Made by a program: the position numbers and the translations under genes
Part shown: positions 1 to 8,604 of the stretch, piece by piece
Layout of the letters: the number at the start of each line of letters is the position of its first letter
How positions within the stretch are numbered: the stretch's first letter is position 1
Assembly (NCBI RefSeq): GCF_963676935.1
Contig: NZ_OY781470.1
Span: forward strand, 2,080,680-2,144,679
Direction of reading: 5' to 3'
DNA length: 64,000 bases
Source: Halarcobacter sp.
GTDB taxonomy: Bacteria > Campylobacterota > Campylobacteria > Campylobacterales > Arcobacteraceae
The notes under the pieces: generated by a model
What the model was told of the DNA's origin: nothing
Databases searched by the model: none
The model's input: only the letters and a program-made list of their open reading frames with translations

Positions 1-1328
1 TCATCTGTATAAAATCTAATAGCAATTATCTTCTTATTTTTCTTTTTTATCAACTCATCCACAGCATTACTTATAATATTTAAAAGCACTTGAAGAAACT
101 CATTTTCATACGTAAACAGTTTCATATCTTCTATATCTAAAGTAAAAATTATAGAAAGCTGATTGAAACGAGATTTTATAAGTTTTATAGCACTTTGAAC
201 TAAATCTCTAATCTCAAAAAGATTTTTCTCTTTATCTGGTTTAAAAAAATTCCTAAAATCATCGATAGTTTTTGATAAGTATTGTACTTGTTCATGTATT
301 GTATTTAATCCTGAACTTAACAACTCTTTATCTAAAACACCTTGTTCATTTTGTAAAATCATACCACTAGAAAGTACAGAAACTGCAGATAAAGGTTGTC
401 TCCACTGATGAGCAATGTTTTCTATCATTTCACCCATAGCAGCCATTTTTGATTGTTTTTTCATCATTGTTTCGTATTCAATCAACTCTTTTTTGGCTTT
501 GGATATCTCTTGCTGAAGTGTTCTGTTATACTCTTTTAATTTTATATTTAATTCTTCTTTCTCTTTTTCTATCTCTATTCTTTCTCTAATATCTCTTGAA
601 ATTGCAGTAACAAAATTTGCATCCAAATAGTTTTTTAAATGTAAAGAGCTTTCAACTGGTATTTCAGTTCCATTTTTACTTTTATATATACCAAAAGTAA
701 TTAAATTTTTTTTCTCTTCTAGCCTTCTAAAAACCTCAGGTATATCTATTTTTTGACTTCCTTCAAAGGGTTTTCTTATTTCACTAATCTTTTTACTTTT
801 TAATTCTGCTAAACTATAACCTAAACTTTTACAAACTTTTTCATTTGCAAACTCTATCATCTCATTTTCTTTATTAATCAAAAAAATCATATCACTTGAA
901 GAGTTAATTAGTTCAAAATATAAATTTATTTTTTGTGTTCTTTCTAATCTATTGGTAATATCTTTTACATACGAAATAACATATTCTTTGGAATCAATTA
1001 TTTTAAATTTTGATACAACCTCAACAGGGAAAACTTCTCCTGTTTTTTTTCTATGAGAAGTCTCAATTATATTTGAGTTTTCTATAAATTCATTATTCTT
1101 AAAACTATTTAAAGCATTTATATACTTCTCTTTGCTATTGAAATTTACATCAATATCCCAAAGCTTTAATTCTAATAACTCTTCTAAACTATAACCTAAA
1201 CAGTCTAAGGCATTATCATTTGCGAATACAAAACTACCCTCTTTATCTATCCAATATATTGCTTGATTTGACAAAGCAAATGATGATTTTAAAATTTCAT
1301 TACGATTTTTTTCTAAAAAATTGGTCAT
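1..1328 (-). CDS. PAS-domain sensor histidine kinase, C-terminus cut by window edge
   Basis: The frame is open from an ATG at 1328 to the window edge, giving 442 residues without the final ATPase motifs. Two PAS-like domains (about residues 15-125 and 135-250) precede a predicted coiled coil (about 250-290). The dimerisation/phosphoacceptor helix has the motif GEMIENIAHQWRQPL, with the phospho-accepting histidine at about residue 307. The start of the ATP-binding domain follows, including an N-box region (LLNILSNAVDEL). No transmembrane segment is apparent, so the kinase is probably cytoplasmic and senses through its PAS domains. The HQWRQPL H-box is common in Campylobacterota kinases. No response regulator is visible nearby, so the partner is unknown. 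It is divergent from the Nudix gene. Confidence 0.9.
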   Translation of the reverse strand, partial: MTNFLEKNRNEILKSSFALSNQAIYWIDKEGSFVFANDNALDCLGYSLEELLELKLWDIDVNFNSKEKYINALNSFKNNEFIENSNIIETSHRKKTGEVFPVEVVSKFKIIDSKEYVISYVKDITNRLERTQKINLYFELINSSSDMIFLINKENEMIEFANEKVCKSLGYSLAELKSKKISEIRKPFEGSQKIDIPEVFRRLEEKKNLITFGIYKSKNGTEIPVESSLHLKNYLDANFVTAISRDIRERIEIEKEKEELNIKLKEYNRTLQQEISKAKKELIEYETMMKKQSKMAAMGEMIENIAHQWRQPLSAVSVLSSGMILQNEQGVLDKELLSSGLNTIHEQVQYLSKTIDDFRNFFKPDKEKNLFEIRDLVQSAIKLIKSRFNQLSIIFTLDIEDMKLFTYENEFLQVLLNIISNAVDELIKKKNKKIIAIRFYTD

Positions 1329-1430
1329 TATAAAAATATCTTTTCTCTAATTTGAAAATGATTTTATATAACTTAAAATTAAAAATAGTTAAATACTGCT
1401 ATTATTAAACATCTAAAAGAAGGCATTTTT

Positions 1431-1847
1431 ATGATTGAGACCCCTTATTTAACAACAGATGGAATTATTGAACTTTATAATGAAGATAAGTTTTTAGGCA
1501 TTGTTTTAATAGAAAGACTTAATGAACCTCATGGTCTAGCACTTCCTGGAGGGTTTGTTGATATTGGAGAAAGTGTAGAAAATGCACTAATTAGAGAGAT
1601 GAAAGAGGAAACCTCTTTAGATGTAAAAATCTCTAGATTACAAAATATCTATTCAGAACCAAGTAGAGACCCTAGATTTCATACGGTATCAGCAGTATAT
1701 GTATGTAAAGCAGAAGGAATACCAAGAGCATGTGATGATGCAAAAGAGGTTTTTATTTATAAATTAGATGAAATACCACTTGAGAAACTAGTATTTGACC
1801 ATAGAAAAATTATTGAAGATTATATAAAAAATAATCAGATTAAATAA
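1431..1847 (+). CDS. Nudix hydrolase
   Basis: This 138-residue protein carries a Nudix box starting GGFVDIGE and continuing to REMKEET, which supplies the Mg2+-binding glutamates (G-x5-E-x7-RE-x2-EE). The usual glycine after the EE pair is replaced by serine, a tolerated variation. Length is typical of a single-domain Nudix enzyme that hydrolyses a nucleoside diphosphate linked to another group. The start has an AGAAGG Shine-Dalgarno about 7 nt upstream. The substrate cannot be read from the sequence; ADP-ribose or oxidised nucleotides are family possibilities. A permease gene follows 45 bp downstream and may be co-transcribed. Confidence 0.88.
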   Translation: MIETPYLTTDGIIELYNEDKFLGIVLIERLNEPHGLALPGGFVDIGESVENALIREMKEETSLDVKISRLQNIYSEPSRDPRFHTVSAVYVCKAEGIPRACDDAKEVFIYKLDEIPLEKLVFDHRKIIEDYIKNNQIK

Positions 1848-1892
1848 ATATTAAAGATTATTGATTAAAATTCACCTTTTAAAAGGTACTTT

Positions 1893-2780
1893 ATGAAATC
1901 TCAAAATAAAGCATATAAATATGCACTTATTGCAGTTTTTTTCTGGTCTACAGTTGCAGCTGTATTTAAAATTGCACTTTTAACTTTAAATCCTATAACT
2001 CTACTTTTTTATGCATCTGTATCTTCAATGCTTATATTATTGATTATAATTATTTTAAGAAAACAAATAAATGATGTACTTTTATATATTAAAAATAATT
2101 GGAAAACAGTATTACTTTTAGCTTTAATTAACCCTTTTCTTTACTATTTAGTATTATTTGAAGCATATGATGCCCTACCTGCCCAAGAAGCCCAAGTGAT
2201 AAACTACACCTGGGCTTTAATGTTAACTTTTCTTTCTGTAATTTTCTTAAAACAAAAATTAACTATAAATGATATTGTTGCTGGAATAATTTGTTATTTT
2301 GGAGTATTAATTATTGCGACAAAAGGGGAACCTTTTACATTAAATTTCTCAAATTTAAATGGTGTATTTCTAGCTTTACTTTCTACTGTTTTATGGTCTA
2401 TGTACTGGATAATAAATACAAAAAATAAAGTTGAACCTATAATTGGTGTATTTTCTAACTTTATAATTTCAGTTCCTATTATTGGATTATATGGATATTT
2501 CACTGGCACATTACAAGAAGTAACTGAAATAAAAGGTATTTTTGCAGCAATTTATGTTGGTTTTTTTGAGATGGGAGTAACTTTTCTTTTTTGGCTAAAT
2601 GCCATGAAACATGCTGAATCTACCTCAAAAATTGCAAATTTAATTTTTATATCACCTTTTTTATCTTTAATATTTATTCACTTTCTTTTAGGTGAAGAGA
2701 TATATTATTCAACCCTATTTGGACTTATAACTATAATACTAGGACTCATAATTCAACAGTTAAAAAATAAGTTTTCTTAA
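1893..2780 (+). CDS. EamA/DMT-superfamily permease
   Basis: The 295-residue protein is almost entirely hydrophobic, with about ten predicted membrane helices in two repeated halves, the layout of EamA (drug/metabolite transporter) permeases. The second half begins with an FLALLSTVLWSMYW stretch that echoes the first helix (ALIAVFFWSTVAAVFKIAL), showing the internal duplication. Members export or import small metabolites such as amino acids; the substrate is unknown here. AAAAGG lies just upstream of the ATG. It follows the Nudix gene on the same strand. A second, separate EamA gene lies at 26997. Confidence 0.88.
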   Translation: MKSQNKAYKYALIAVFFWSTVAAVFKIALLTLNPITLLFYASVSSMLILLIIIILRKQINDVLLYIKNNWKTVLLLALINPFLYYLVLFEAYDALPAQEAQVINYTWALMLTFLSVIFLKQKLTINDIVAGIICYFGVLIIATKGEPFTLNFSNLNGVFLALLSTVLWSMYWIINTKNKVEPIIGVFSNFIISVPIIGLYGYFTGTLQEVTEIKGIFAAIYVGFFEMGVTFLFWLNAMKHAESTSKIANLIFISPFLSLIFIHFLLGEEIYYSTLFGLITIILGLIIQQLKNKFS

Positions 2781-2987
2781 AGGTTTTTTGTTACTTTATG
2801 AAACATAAATACCATTTATAAAAAGAATTTTAGAATTTATTTTTTTTCAGTTCCTTTTTTTATATCTAGCATAATTGTGCATTTATACAGTTTTTTTTAA
2901 TTATTGCATAAAAATTATACAAAACAAGAGTAAAAAATTAAGTTTCAACAAAGTTTTTATATGAAATAATTTTCTAAGTTTAAAATG

Positions 2988-3011
2988 GTAGTACTAAAAG
3001 TAGTACTAAAA
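2988..3011 (+). promoter_or_regulatory. Tandem 12-bp repeat, candidate operator of the downstream ribbon-helix-helix gene
   Basis: The 12-mer GTAGTACTAAAA occurs twice back to back (2988-2999 and 3000-3011). Each copy contains the palindrome TAGTACTA, so the two dyads are exactly 12 bp apart. The repeat ends 22 bp before the TTG start of a ribbon-helix-helix gene. Proteins of that fold typically bind tandem dyads about one helical turn apart next to their own gene. Binding by this protein is an inference. No other obvious feature was seen in the 253-bp gap 2781-3033 beyond AT-rich DNA. Confidence 0.5.
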
Positions 3012-3033
3012 AAGTTTTATAGGGATTAAATCA

Positions 3034-3267
3034 TTGGCTAAACTAAAAAATAAAAGATCTGTGATACAGAAAGTTATTAATAAACATGTTAAAGGTAAGA
3101 AAAAAGAGATCTCTCAACTTACTATTAAGATTGATAGCAGGTTAGATAAGGCTTTAATTATTCTAAGCAAAGATCTAAACATTTCTAAAAATAGACTAAT
3201 TGAAGATATACTTTTTGAAAGTGGTATTTTAGAAGAAGTTGATGAAAATTATGTGGAGATAGATTAA
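3034..3267 (+). CDS. Small ribbon-helix-helix-like DNA-binding protein
   Basis: This 77-residue protein has a basic N-terminus (about 25 residues rich in K and R). A short strand (QLTIKID) follows, then two helices (SRLDKALIILSKDLN and SKNRLIEDILFESGI), the pattern of the MetJ/Arc/CopG fold. The start is TTG at 3034, with AGGG about 9 nt upstream; no ATG fits better. The stop overlaps the ATG of the next gene by one base (TAATG), so the pair is translationally coupled. A tandem dyad repeat just upstream suggests autoregulation. Antitoxins, plasmid-copy regulators and metabolic repressors all use this fold, so the role is open. Confidence 0.7.
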   Translation: MAKLKNKRSVIQKVINKHVKGKKKEISQLTIKIDSRLDKALIILSKDLNISKNRLIEDILFESGILEEVDENYVEID

Positions 3268-3926
3268 TGAATATTTTTCCAAAAAAAGAAGCAGTAATTA
3301 ATGCAGTTTTATTAGGTATTGAAAATGCAAAAAGAAACTACTCTTTTTGGACTTGTGATGAACTATATCTATCTTATGCCCCACCAAAATTTTTATCAAT
3401 TCATGTAGCACAAGAGATTGCCAAATTGGACAATGCTCCTGAAATATTTATTGATGCAACTGTTTCTGATATATTAAGATGTTCATTACCAAATAGAAGT
3501 GCTTTTAGAGAATTTATGAGAGAAAACTATATTATGGATAGAAATCTAAGCATTACTTTAGATGAAAGATTTGAACATAAAAGTGATAATGACTCAATTT
3601 CTAAAGTAATCATGTCTTTAAAAAATGGTGTTAGAAATGTTCAACAAGAATATTTAGATGATATTGAACTTATGTGCAAAATGCTTCAAAAAGAGAATCA
3701 AAATGATACAACTTTAGATTATGCAATATTTGGATTTTATCTAGATATATCTAGTAGTGCAAGGAAAAAAGCGCAAGTAAGACTTGATGCATTAATAGAA
3801 TCTTTTGATAAAATAGTATCAAAATTTAAAAATCTTAAATCAACTTTTAAAGGAGGCCAAATAAAAAAAATTGAAAAAGTTGGAGAATGGTGTATAGGAT
3901 GTTACATCATTGAACCATCGTTATAA
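3267..3926 (+). CDS. Protein of unknown function coupled to the ribbon-helix-helix gene
   Basis: I do not recognise this 219-residue protein. It has no signal peptide or membrane helix. It is mixed charged and helical, with Cys at several places including a C-terminal GEWCIGCYIIEP segment and a basic stretch (FKNLKSTFKGGQIKKIEK) before it. It starts within the stop codon of the small DNA-binding protein and must be co-transcribed with it. That two-gene arrangement resembles regulator/effector or antitoxin/toxin pairs, but no known toxin motif is visible. The liv binding-protein gene begins 43 bp downstream on the same strand, so read-through is possible. Confidence 0.75.
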   Translation: MNIFPKKEAVINAVLLGIENAKRNYSFWTCDELYLSYAPPKFLSIHVAQEIAKLDNAPEIFIDATVSDILRCSLPNRSAFREFMRENYIMDRNLSITLDERFEHKSDNDSISKVIMSLKNGVRNVQQEYLDDIELMCKMLQKENQNDTTLDYAIFGFYLDISSSARKKAQVRLDALIESFDKIVSKFKNLKSTFKGGQIKKIEKVGEWCIGCYIIEPSL

Positions 3927-3969
3927 CTTTGAGGACAAAAAAGTAGGACAAAATTTAAGGAGTTAAAAT

Positions 3970-5088
3970 ATGAAAAAAATTGTAAAAGCATTAGCTTTAA
4001 GTGGTATTGTTACTTGTTCATTATTAGCAAGTGATGTTGTTAAAATTGGTGTACAAGCACCTATTACTGGTAAATATGCAAATGAAGGTCAAAGTATCGA
4101 TAACTTTGTTAAATTATTAGCAAATGAAAAAAATGCTCAAGGTGGGCTTTTAGGTAAAAAAATCGAAGTTGTAACTTGTGATGATGAAGCAAAAGCTCAA
4201 AAAGCAGCAGTTTGTGCTAAAAAATTAGTAAATGCTGGTGTTATAGCTGTAATTGGTTCATATACTTCTGGTGCAACAGAAGCTGCTCAAACAACATATT
4301 ATAGAAATAAAGTATTACAAACAAGTGATGGTACTAGTGATTCTTTAATTGCTAAAAAATATTGGACTTTCTTTAGAAATTCTTTTCCAAACTCTTCACA
4401 AAGTGACTTTACAGCTGATTATTTTGTAAATCAAAAAAAATATGAGAGAATTGTTGTTTTATCTGATTACTCTTCATACTCAGATGGATTAGGTACAGCA
4501 ACTGAAGAATCAATTAAAAAAATTGGTGGAAATGTAATTTTTAGAGGTAAAATTAAATCAGGAACTCAAAACTTTACAGCAGTTTTAACAAAAATTAAAG
4601 CTATGAATCCAGATGTAATCTATTACTCAGGTTATTATACAGATGGTGGTCTTTTAAGAGCACAACAAATTCAATTAGGTATTGATGCAGATTTTGTTGG
4701 TGGGGATTCAAATGACAACCCTGATTTCTATAAATTAGCTGGTAAGGCATCTGCTGGAACAGTTATTATAAACTTCCCTACTCCAGAAATTTTACCTTAT
4801 AAAGAAGCAAAAAAATATCTTGCAGCTTATAAAAGAGAATTTGGAATTAACCCTCCTTCAATTTGGCCTGTTACAAATGCAGATGGTCTAAGAGCTATTT
4901 TTAATGCAGTGGAAGAAACAAAATCATTGGATACTAAAACAATTTCAGATTATATTAGAAATGATATGAAAGATTTTCCAGGTATTACTGGGCCATTTAA
5001 CATTAGAGAAGATGGTGAAAGAGTTGGTGCTAAATTTGTAGTATACAAATTAAATAATAACGGTACTAAAGACGTTGTTGGTCAATAA
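3970..5088 (+). CDS. livJ: Branched-chain amino-acid ABC transporter, periplasmic binding protein
   Basis: A signal peptide (MKKIVKALALSGIVTCSLLAS, cleavage about residue 21) leads into a type I periplasmic binding protein of the LivJ/LivK/AmiC family. The family signature KIGVQAPITGKYANEG follows the mature N-terminus, and VIGSYTSGATEAA matches the ligand-binding serine/threonine loop. The 372-residue length is normal. It captures Leu/Ile/Val or a related amino acid in the periplasm and delivers it to LivHM. A strong AAGGAG precedes the ATG. It is the first gene of a five-gene liv operon. LivJ and LivK cannot be distinguished by eye, nor can the ligand. Confidence 0.92.
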   Translation: MKKIVKALALSGIVTCSLLASDVVKIGVQAPITGKYANEGQSIDNFVKLLANEKNAQGGLLGKKIEVVTCDDEAKAQKAAVCAKKLVNAGVIAVIGSYTSGATEAAQTTYYRNKVLQTSDGTSDSLIAKKYWTFFRNSFPNSSQSDFTADYFVNQKKYERIVVLSDYSSYSDGLGTATEESIKKIGGNVIFRGKIKSGTQNFTAVLTKIKAMNPDVIYYSGYYTDGGLLRAQQIQLGIDADFVGGDSNDNPDFYKLAGKASAGTVIINFPTPEILPYKEAKKYLAAYKREFGINPPSIWPVTNADGLRAIFNAVEETKSLDTKTISDYIRNDMKDFPGITGPFNIREDGERVGAKFVVYKLNNNGTKDVVGQ

Positions 5089-5111
5089 ATAAAACAACAC
5101 AAAGAGGTAAT

Positions 5112-6014
5112 ATGGATATTTTTCTTCAACAGTTAATAAATGGATTAACAATAGGAAGTCTATATGCATTAGTTGCTTTGGGTTATACGATGGTCTATGG
5201 GGTAATGAAGTTAATCAACTTCGCCCATGGAGACCTTGTTGCCTTTTCAGCTTATGTAGGACTTACGATATTTACTCAATTCTTTGGAAGTAGTGCGTCT
5301 TCTTTCATTAATATTATTATTATATTTTTACTTACATCTATAATAGTAGCTTTTGTTGGTGTCCTTCTTGAGCGCCTAGCATATAGACCTTTAAGAACGG
5401 CACCAAGATTAAGTGCTGTGGTTTCAGCATTAGGTGCAGCTTTGGTTATTCAAAATGGGATAATGCTAATTTGGGGACCAAATATGTTAATTTTCCCTGC
5501 TGATTTATTGCCAAATACTACTTGGAATATTGGTGGAGTTATTATTACCTTTACTCAAGTTTGTATCTTAATACTTTCTGCAGTTTTAATGATTGGATTA
5601 TTTCTTTTTATTAATAAAACAAAAATGGGTACAGCAATTAGAGCAACTGCAATAGACCAAGACGCAGCAAAACTTATGGGAATCAATGTAAATAAAGTTG
5701 TAATGATAATTTTCATTATTGGTTCAATGCTTGGAGCAATTGGTGGTTTATTTATTGGACTATATTATAGAGCATTAACATTTGATATGGGATGGCTTTA
5801 TGGTTTAAATGCCTTTATTGCAGCAATCATTGGTGGAATTGGTTCAATTCCAGGAGCAATGCTAGGTGGGCTTTTATTAGGATTATTTAATGCCCTAATT
5901 GCAGGATATATCTCAACTGAGTGGGCTGAAACATTTACATTTATCTTGTTAATCATTATTCTAATAGTAAGACCAACTGGATTACTTGGTGAAAAAACAG
6001 CGGAGAAAGTATAA
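5112..6014 (+). CDS. livH: Branched-chain amino-acid ABC transporter permease LivH
   Basis: The 300-residue inner-membrane permease starts with the LivH hallmark (FLQQLINGLTIGSLYALVALGYTMVYG, about residues 4-30) followed by KLINFAHGD. The late motif NAFIAAIIGGIGSIPGAMLGG is the cytoplasmic EAA-like loop that contacts the ATPases LivG/LivF. About eight membrane helices are expected. It pairs with LivM to form the translocation pore. It begins 23 bp after the binding-protein gene, with AAAGAGG upstream, and overlaps livM by one or a few bases (TAATG), showing translational coupling. Confidence 0.95.
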   Translation: MDIFLQQLINGLTIGSLYALVALGYTMVYGVMKLINFAHGDLVAFSAYVGLTIFTQFFGSSASSFINIIIIFLLTSIIVAFVGVLLERLAYRPLRTAPRLSAVVSALGAALVIQNGIMLIWGPNMLIFPADLLPNTTWNIGGVIITFTQVCILILSAVLMIGLFLFINKTKMGTAIRATAIDQDAAKLMGINVNKVVMIIFIIGSMLGAIGGLFIGLYYRALTFDMGWLYGLNAFIAAIIGGIGSIPGAMLGGLLLGLFNALIAGYISTEWAETFTFILLIIILIVRPTGLLGEKTAEKV

Positions 6015-6967
6015 TGAATAAAACTACAATAATAGCTGCTATTTTTATTGCAGTAATGGCAATCTTTCCGTTTTTAGTTGATTCTGCTTGGTTATCTATT
6101 GGAATTACATTCTTAGTATTTGCAACTGTAGCATTTTCACAAGATATTATCTTAGGACGTGCTGGTGTATTTAATATGGGACATGCAATTTTCTTTGGTA
6201 TTGGAGCATATACAACTGCAATTTTAAATGTTCAATTTGGATTTGAAATAATTGAAACCTTACCTTTTGCAATCATTTTTCCTGTGATTATTGCTATTTT
6301 ATTAGCGGGTCCAATCATCCACTTAAGAGGTGACTATTTATTAGTTGCTACGATTGGATTTAATATTATTTTTGAACAAGTATTAAAAAACAATATTTTC
6401 GACTTAACAGGTGGACCAAATGGTATTTTTGGAATTGATGTAGTTAGAATCTTTGGATATGAGTTATGGTCTGATACAGCAATCTACTACATGGCTTATG
6501 GTCTTTTAATTATCACTTTATTGATTATAAGAAATCTTGATAACTCAAGATATGGTAGAGCTTTATATTATATAAATAAAGATGAGATTGCAGCGAAATC
6601 TATGGGTATTAATATCCCTTATTACAAACTGTTTGCCTTTGCTTTAGGTGCTGCTATTGCTGGAGCTGCTGGTTCAATCTTTGCAGTTCAGTATTCAGCT
6701 GTTTCACCTGAGTCATTTAACTTTATGCAATCAGTTATGTTCTTTGCAATTGTACTAGTTGGTGGTTCAGCATCACTTCCTGGTGTAATTATAGGAACGT
6801 TTGTGATGTTTGTATTACCTGAATTATTTACAGAGTTTAAAGAATCTAGATACCTAATTTTTGGTGCAGCAATGGTTCTTACAATGGTTCTTAGACCAAA
6901 TGGTGTATGGCCAGCAACTTTTGGAAATATTCCAAAGTTTTTAAGACCAAAAGAAGGAGCTAAATAA
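6014..6967 (+). CDS. livM: Branched-chain amino-acid ABC transporter permease LivM
   Basis: This 317-residue multi-helix membrane protein carries LivM signatures: FSQDIILGRAGVFNMGHAIFF near residue 42, then HLRGDYLLVATIGFN, LTGGPNGI and the C-terminal loop MFFAIVLVGGSASLPG. It forms the second half of the transport channel with LivH. The start codon overlaps the livH stop, and its own stop overlaps the livG ATG. The family in E. coli is longer at the N-terminus, but 310-330 residues is usual outside enterobacteria. Confidence 0.95.
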   Translation: MNKTTIIAAIFIAVMAIFPFLVDSAWLSIGITFLVFATVAFSQDIILGRAGVFNMGHAIFFGIGAYTTAILNVQFGFEIIETLPFAIIFPVIIAILLAGPIIHLRGDYLLVATIGFNIIFEQVLKNNIFDLTGGPNGIFGIDVVRIFGYELWSDTAIYYMAYGLLIITLLIIRNLDNSRYGRALYYINKDEIAAKSMGINIPYYKLFAFALGAAIAGAAGSIFAVQYSAVSPESFNFMQSVMFFAIVLVGGSASLPGVIIGTFVMFVLPELFTEFKESRYLIFGAAMVLTMVLRPNGVWPATFGNIPKFLRPKEGAK

Positions 6968-7746
6968 TGAAATATGTTTTAGAAATAGAAAATGTATCTA
7001 AATTTTTTCATGGTTTAGTTGCAATTGATGATTTAACTATAAAAGTTAAACCTGGTCAAATTTATGGAATTATTGGTCCAAATGGTGCAGGTAAAACTAC
7101 ACTATTTAACTGTGTAACTGGTATTTATACTCCTGAAGAGGGGAAAATCAAATATAAAGGTGAAGATATCACAGGTATGCAACCACATTTGATTGCACAA
7201 AGGGGTGTTTTAAGAACATTTCAAAATATTAGATTATTCAAAGAGATGAGTGTAGCTGAAAATATTATGGCTGGATATCATACAAAATCAAAACAAAAAT
7301 GGTATCACGCAATTATTCATACGCCAGCATATAAAAAAGATGAAACTGCCGCTTGGAAAAAAGTTGAAGAGTTAATGAAATTTTTTAACTTAAGTCATTT
7401 AGCTACTCATCCAACTGGAGATTTATCTTATGGTAATCAAAGAAAAGTTGAGATGGCAAGAGCACTTGCAGCTAATCCTGAACTTCTAATCCTAGATGAA
7501 CCTGCAGCTGGACTCAATGAAAATGAAACAAAAGAGTTAACTGAGATTATTAGAGATATCAGTAAAATGGATATTGGTATTATGATGATTGAACACGATA
7601 TGGAGATGGTTATGAACTTAACTGACTATATCACCGTAATTAACTTTGGTAAAGAGATTTCTCAAGGTGAACCAAATTTTGTCCAAGATGACCCAAGGGT
7701 TATTGAAGCTTATATTGGTTCAGATGATGAAGATGAGGAGCAGTAA
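6967..7746 (+). CDS. livG: Branched-chain amino-acid ABC transporter ATPase LivG
   Basis: The 259-residue cytoplasmic ATPase has a Walker A (GPNGAGKTT, about residue 38), the LivG-typical RTFQNIRLFKEMSVAENI stretch, a signature LSYGNQRKVEMARAL and Walker B LLILDEPAAGLN. An H-loop follows (MIEHDMEMVMNL). The AAGLN dimer loop is characteristic of LivG rather than LivF. It powers import through LivHM together with LivF. The start overlaps the livM stop and its stop overlaps the livF ATG; the acidic C-terminus (SDDEDEEQ) is unremarkable. Confidence 0.96.
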   Translation: MKYVLEIENVSKFFHGLVAIDDLTIKVKPGQIYGIIGPNGAGKTTLFNCVTGIYTPEEGKIKYKGEDITGMQPHLIAQRGVLRTFQNIRLFKEMSVAENIMAGYHTKSKQKWYHAIIHTPAYKKDETAAWKKVEELMKFFNLSHLATHPTGDLSYGNQRKVEMARALAANPELLILDEPAAGLNENETKELTEIIRDISKMDIGIMMIEHDMEMVMNLTDYITVINFGKEISQGEPNFVQDDPRVIEAYIGSDDEDEEQ

Positions 7747-8468
7747 TGGTAAATAATGAAATTCTATTAGAAGTAAAAGATCTAGAAGTAAGTTACGGAG
7801 CTATTGCTGCAATTAAGGGAATCTCTCTTTATGTAAAAAAAGGTGAAGTTGTAACAATATTAGGTGCAAATGGTGCAGGTAAAACTACTACCCTTAGAAC
7901 TATATCTGGGCTTTTAAAATCAAAATCAGGTCATATTGTTTTTGATAAAAATGATATCACCAAAACAGAAGCACACGATATTGTATCTTTAGGTATGTCA
8001 CATTCTCCAGAAGGAAGAAGAGTTTTTGGAACATTAACAGTTGAAGAAAATCTTATGATGGGAGCTTATACACTTAAAGACCATGATAAAGAGACTTTAG
8101 AATGGATTTATGACATATTACCAAGATTAAAGGAGAGAAGAAAACAGTTAGCAGGAACATTATCAGGTGGTGAGCAACAAATGCTTGCAATTGGTAGAGC
8201 AATAATGAGTAAACCAAAACTATTGATTTTGGATGAACCTTCATTAGGCCTTGCTCCAATTTTAATTAAGGCAATTTTTAAAGCAGTAAAAGAGATTGCA
8301 TTAAGTGGCGTGACAGTGTTATTAGTTGAACAAAATGCTAAAGCAGCCCTAAAGTTAGCTGATAGAGCATATGTTTTAGAAGTAGGAAAAATTACCCATG
8401 AGGGTACAGCTGAAGAGTTATTAAATTCAAAAACAATTCAAGAAGCTTATCTGGGGAAAAAACATTAA
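7746..8468 (+). CDS. livF: Branched-chain amino-acid ABC transporter ATPase LivF
   Basis: This 240-residue ABC ATPase has Walker A (GANGAGKTT), the LivF stretch SHSPEGRRVFGTLTVEENL, signature LSGGEQQMLAIGRA, Walker B LLILDEPSLGLAP and the switch region LLVEQNAKAAL. These match LivF closely, and length is standard. It is the last gene of the liv operon and is coupled to livG by overlap. The spacer to putA (136 bp) contains a foldable sequence but no poly-T terminator, so partial read-through into putA is possible. Confidence 0.96.
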   Translation: MVNNEILLEVKDLEVSYGAIAAIKGISLYVKKGEVVTILGANGAGKTTTLRTISGLLKSKSGHIVFDKNDITKTEAHDIVSLGMSHSPEGRRVFGTLTVEENLMMGAYTLKDHDKETLEWIYDILPRLKERRKQLAGTLSGGEQQMLAIGRAIMSKPKLLILDEPSLGLAPILIKAIFKAVKEIALSGVTVLLVEQNAKAALKLADRAYVLEVGKITHEGTAEELLNSKTIQEAYLGKKH

Positions 8469-8488
8469 TTAAAAAGAAGAAAAATATC

Positions 8489-8563
8489 AAGTAGCAAGAG
8501 GGGTTTTACTTGGCGGTACACCCCTCCTAAAGCACATTTAAAAGCGTGCGCTTAAAGCTACTT
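8489..8563 (+). promoter_or_regulatory. Candidate multi-stem RNA element between livF and putA
   Basis: A 7-bp closing stem (8489-8495 with 8557-8563, AAGTAGC/GCTACTT) encloses a perfect 7-bp hairpin (8498-8504 with 8520-8526, GAGGGGT/ACCCCTC, 15-nt loop). It also encloses a weaker GC-containing hairpin (8530-8553, AAGC/GCTT or GCAC/GTGC pairings). Together these make a plausible three-way junction about 40 nt before the putA ATG. It could be the liv 3' end, an attenuator or a ligand-sensing leader. I recognise no known riboswitch consensus. The structure was judged by eye only. Confidence 0.45.
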
Positions 8564-8604
8564 AAAATTTAATTAAATTTTGATAAATTTTAAGAGGAAA
8601 GCAT

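Noticed and set aside
3927-3969. AGGACAAAA direct repeat before livJ as an operator
   Set aside because: The two copies are short and A-rich and overlap the ribosome-binding region. Nothing supports binding.
8489-8563. Treating the structured spacer as a plain Rho-independent terminator of liv
   Set aside because: No T-run follows any of the stems. It is kept as a candidate structured RNA instead.
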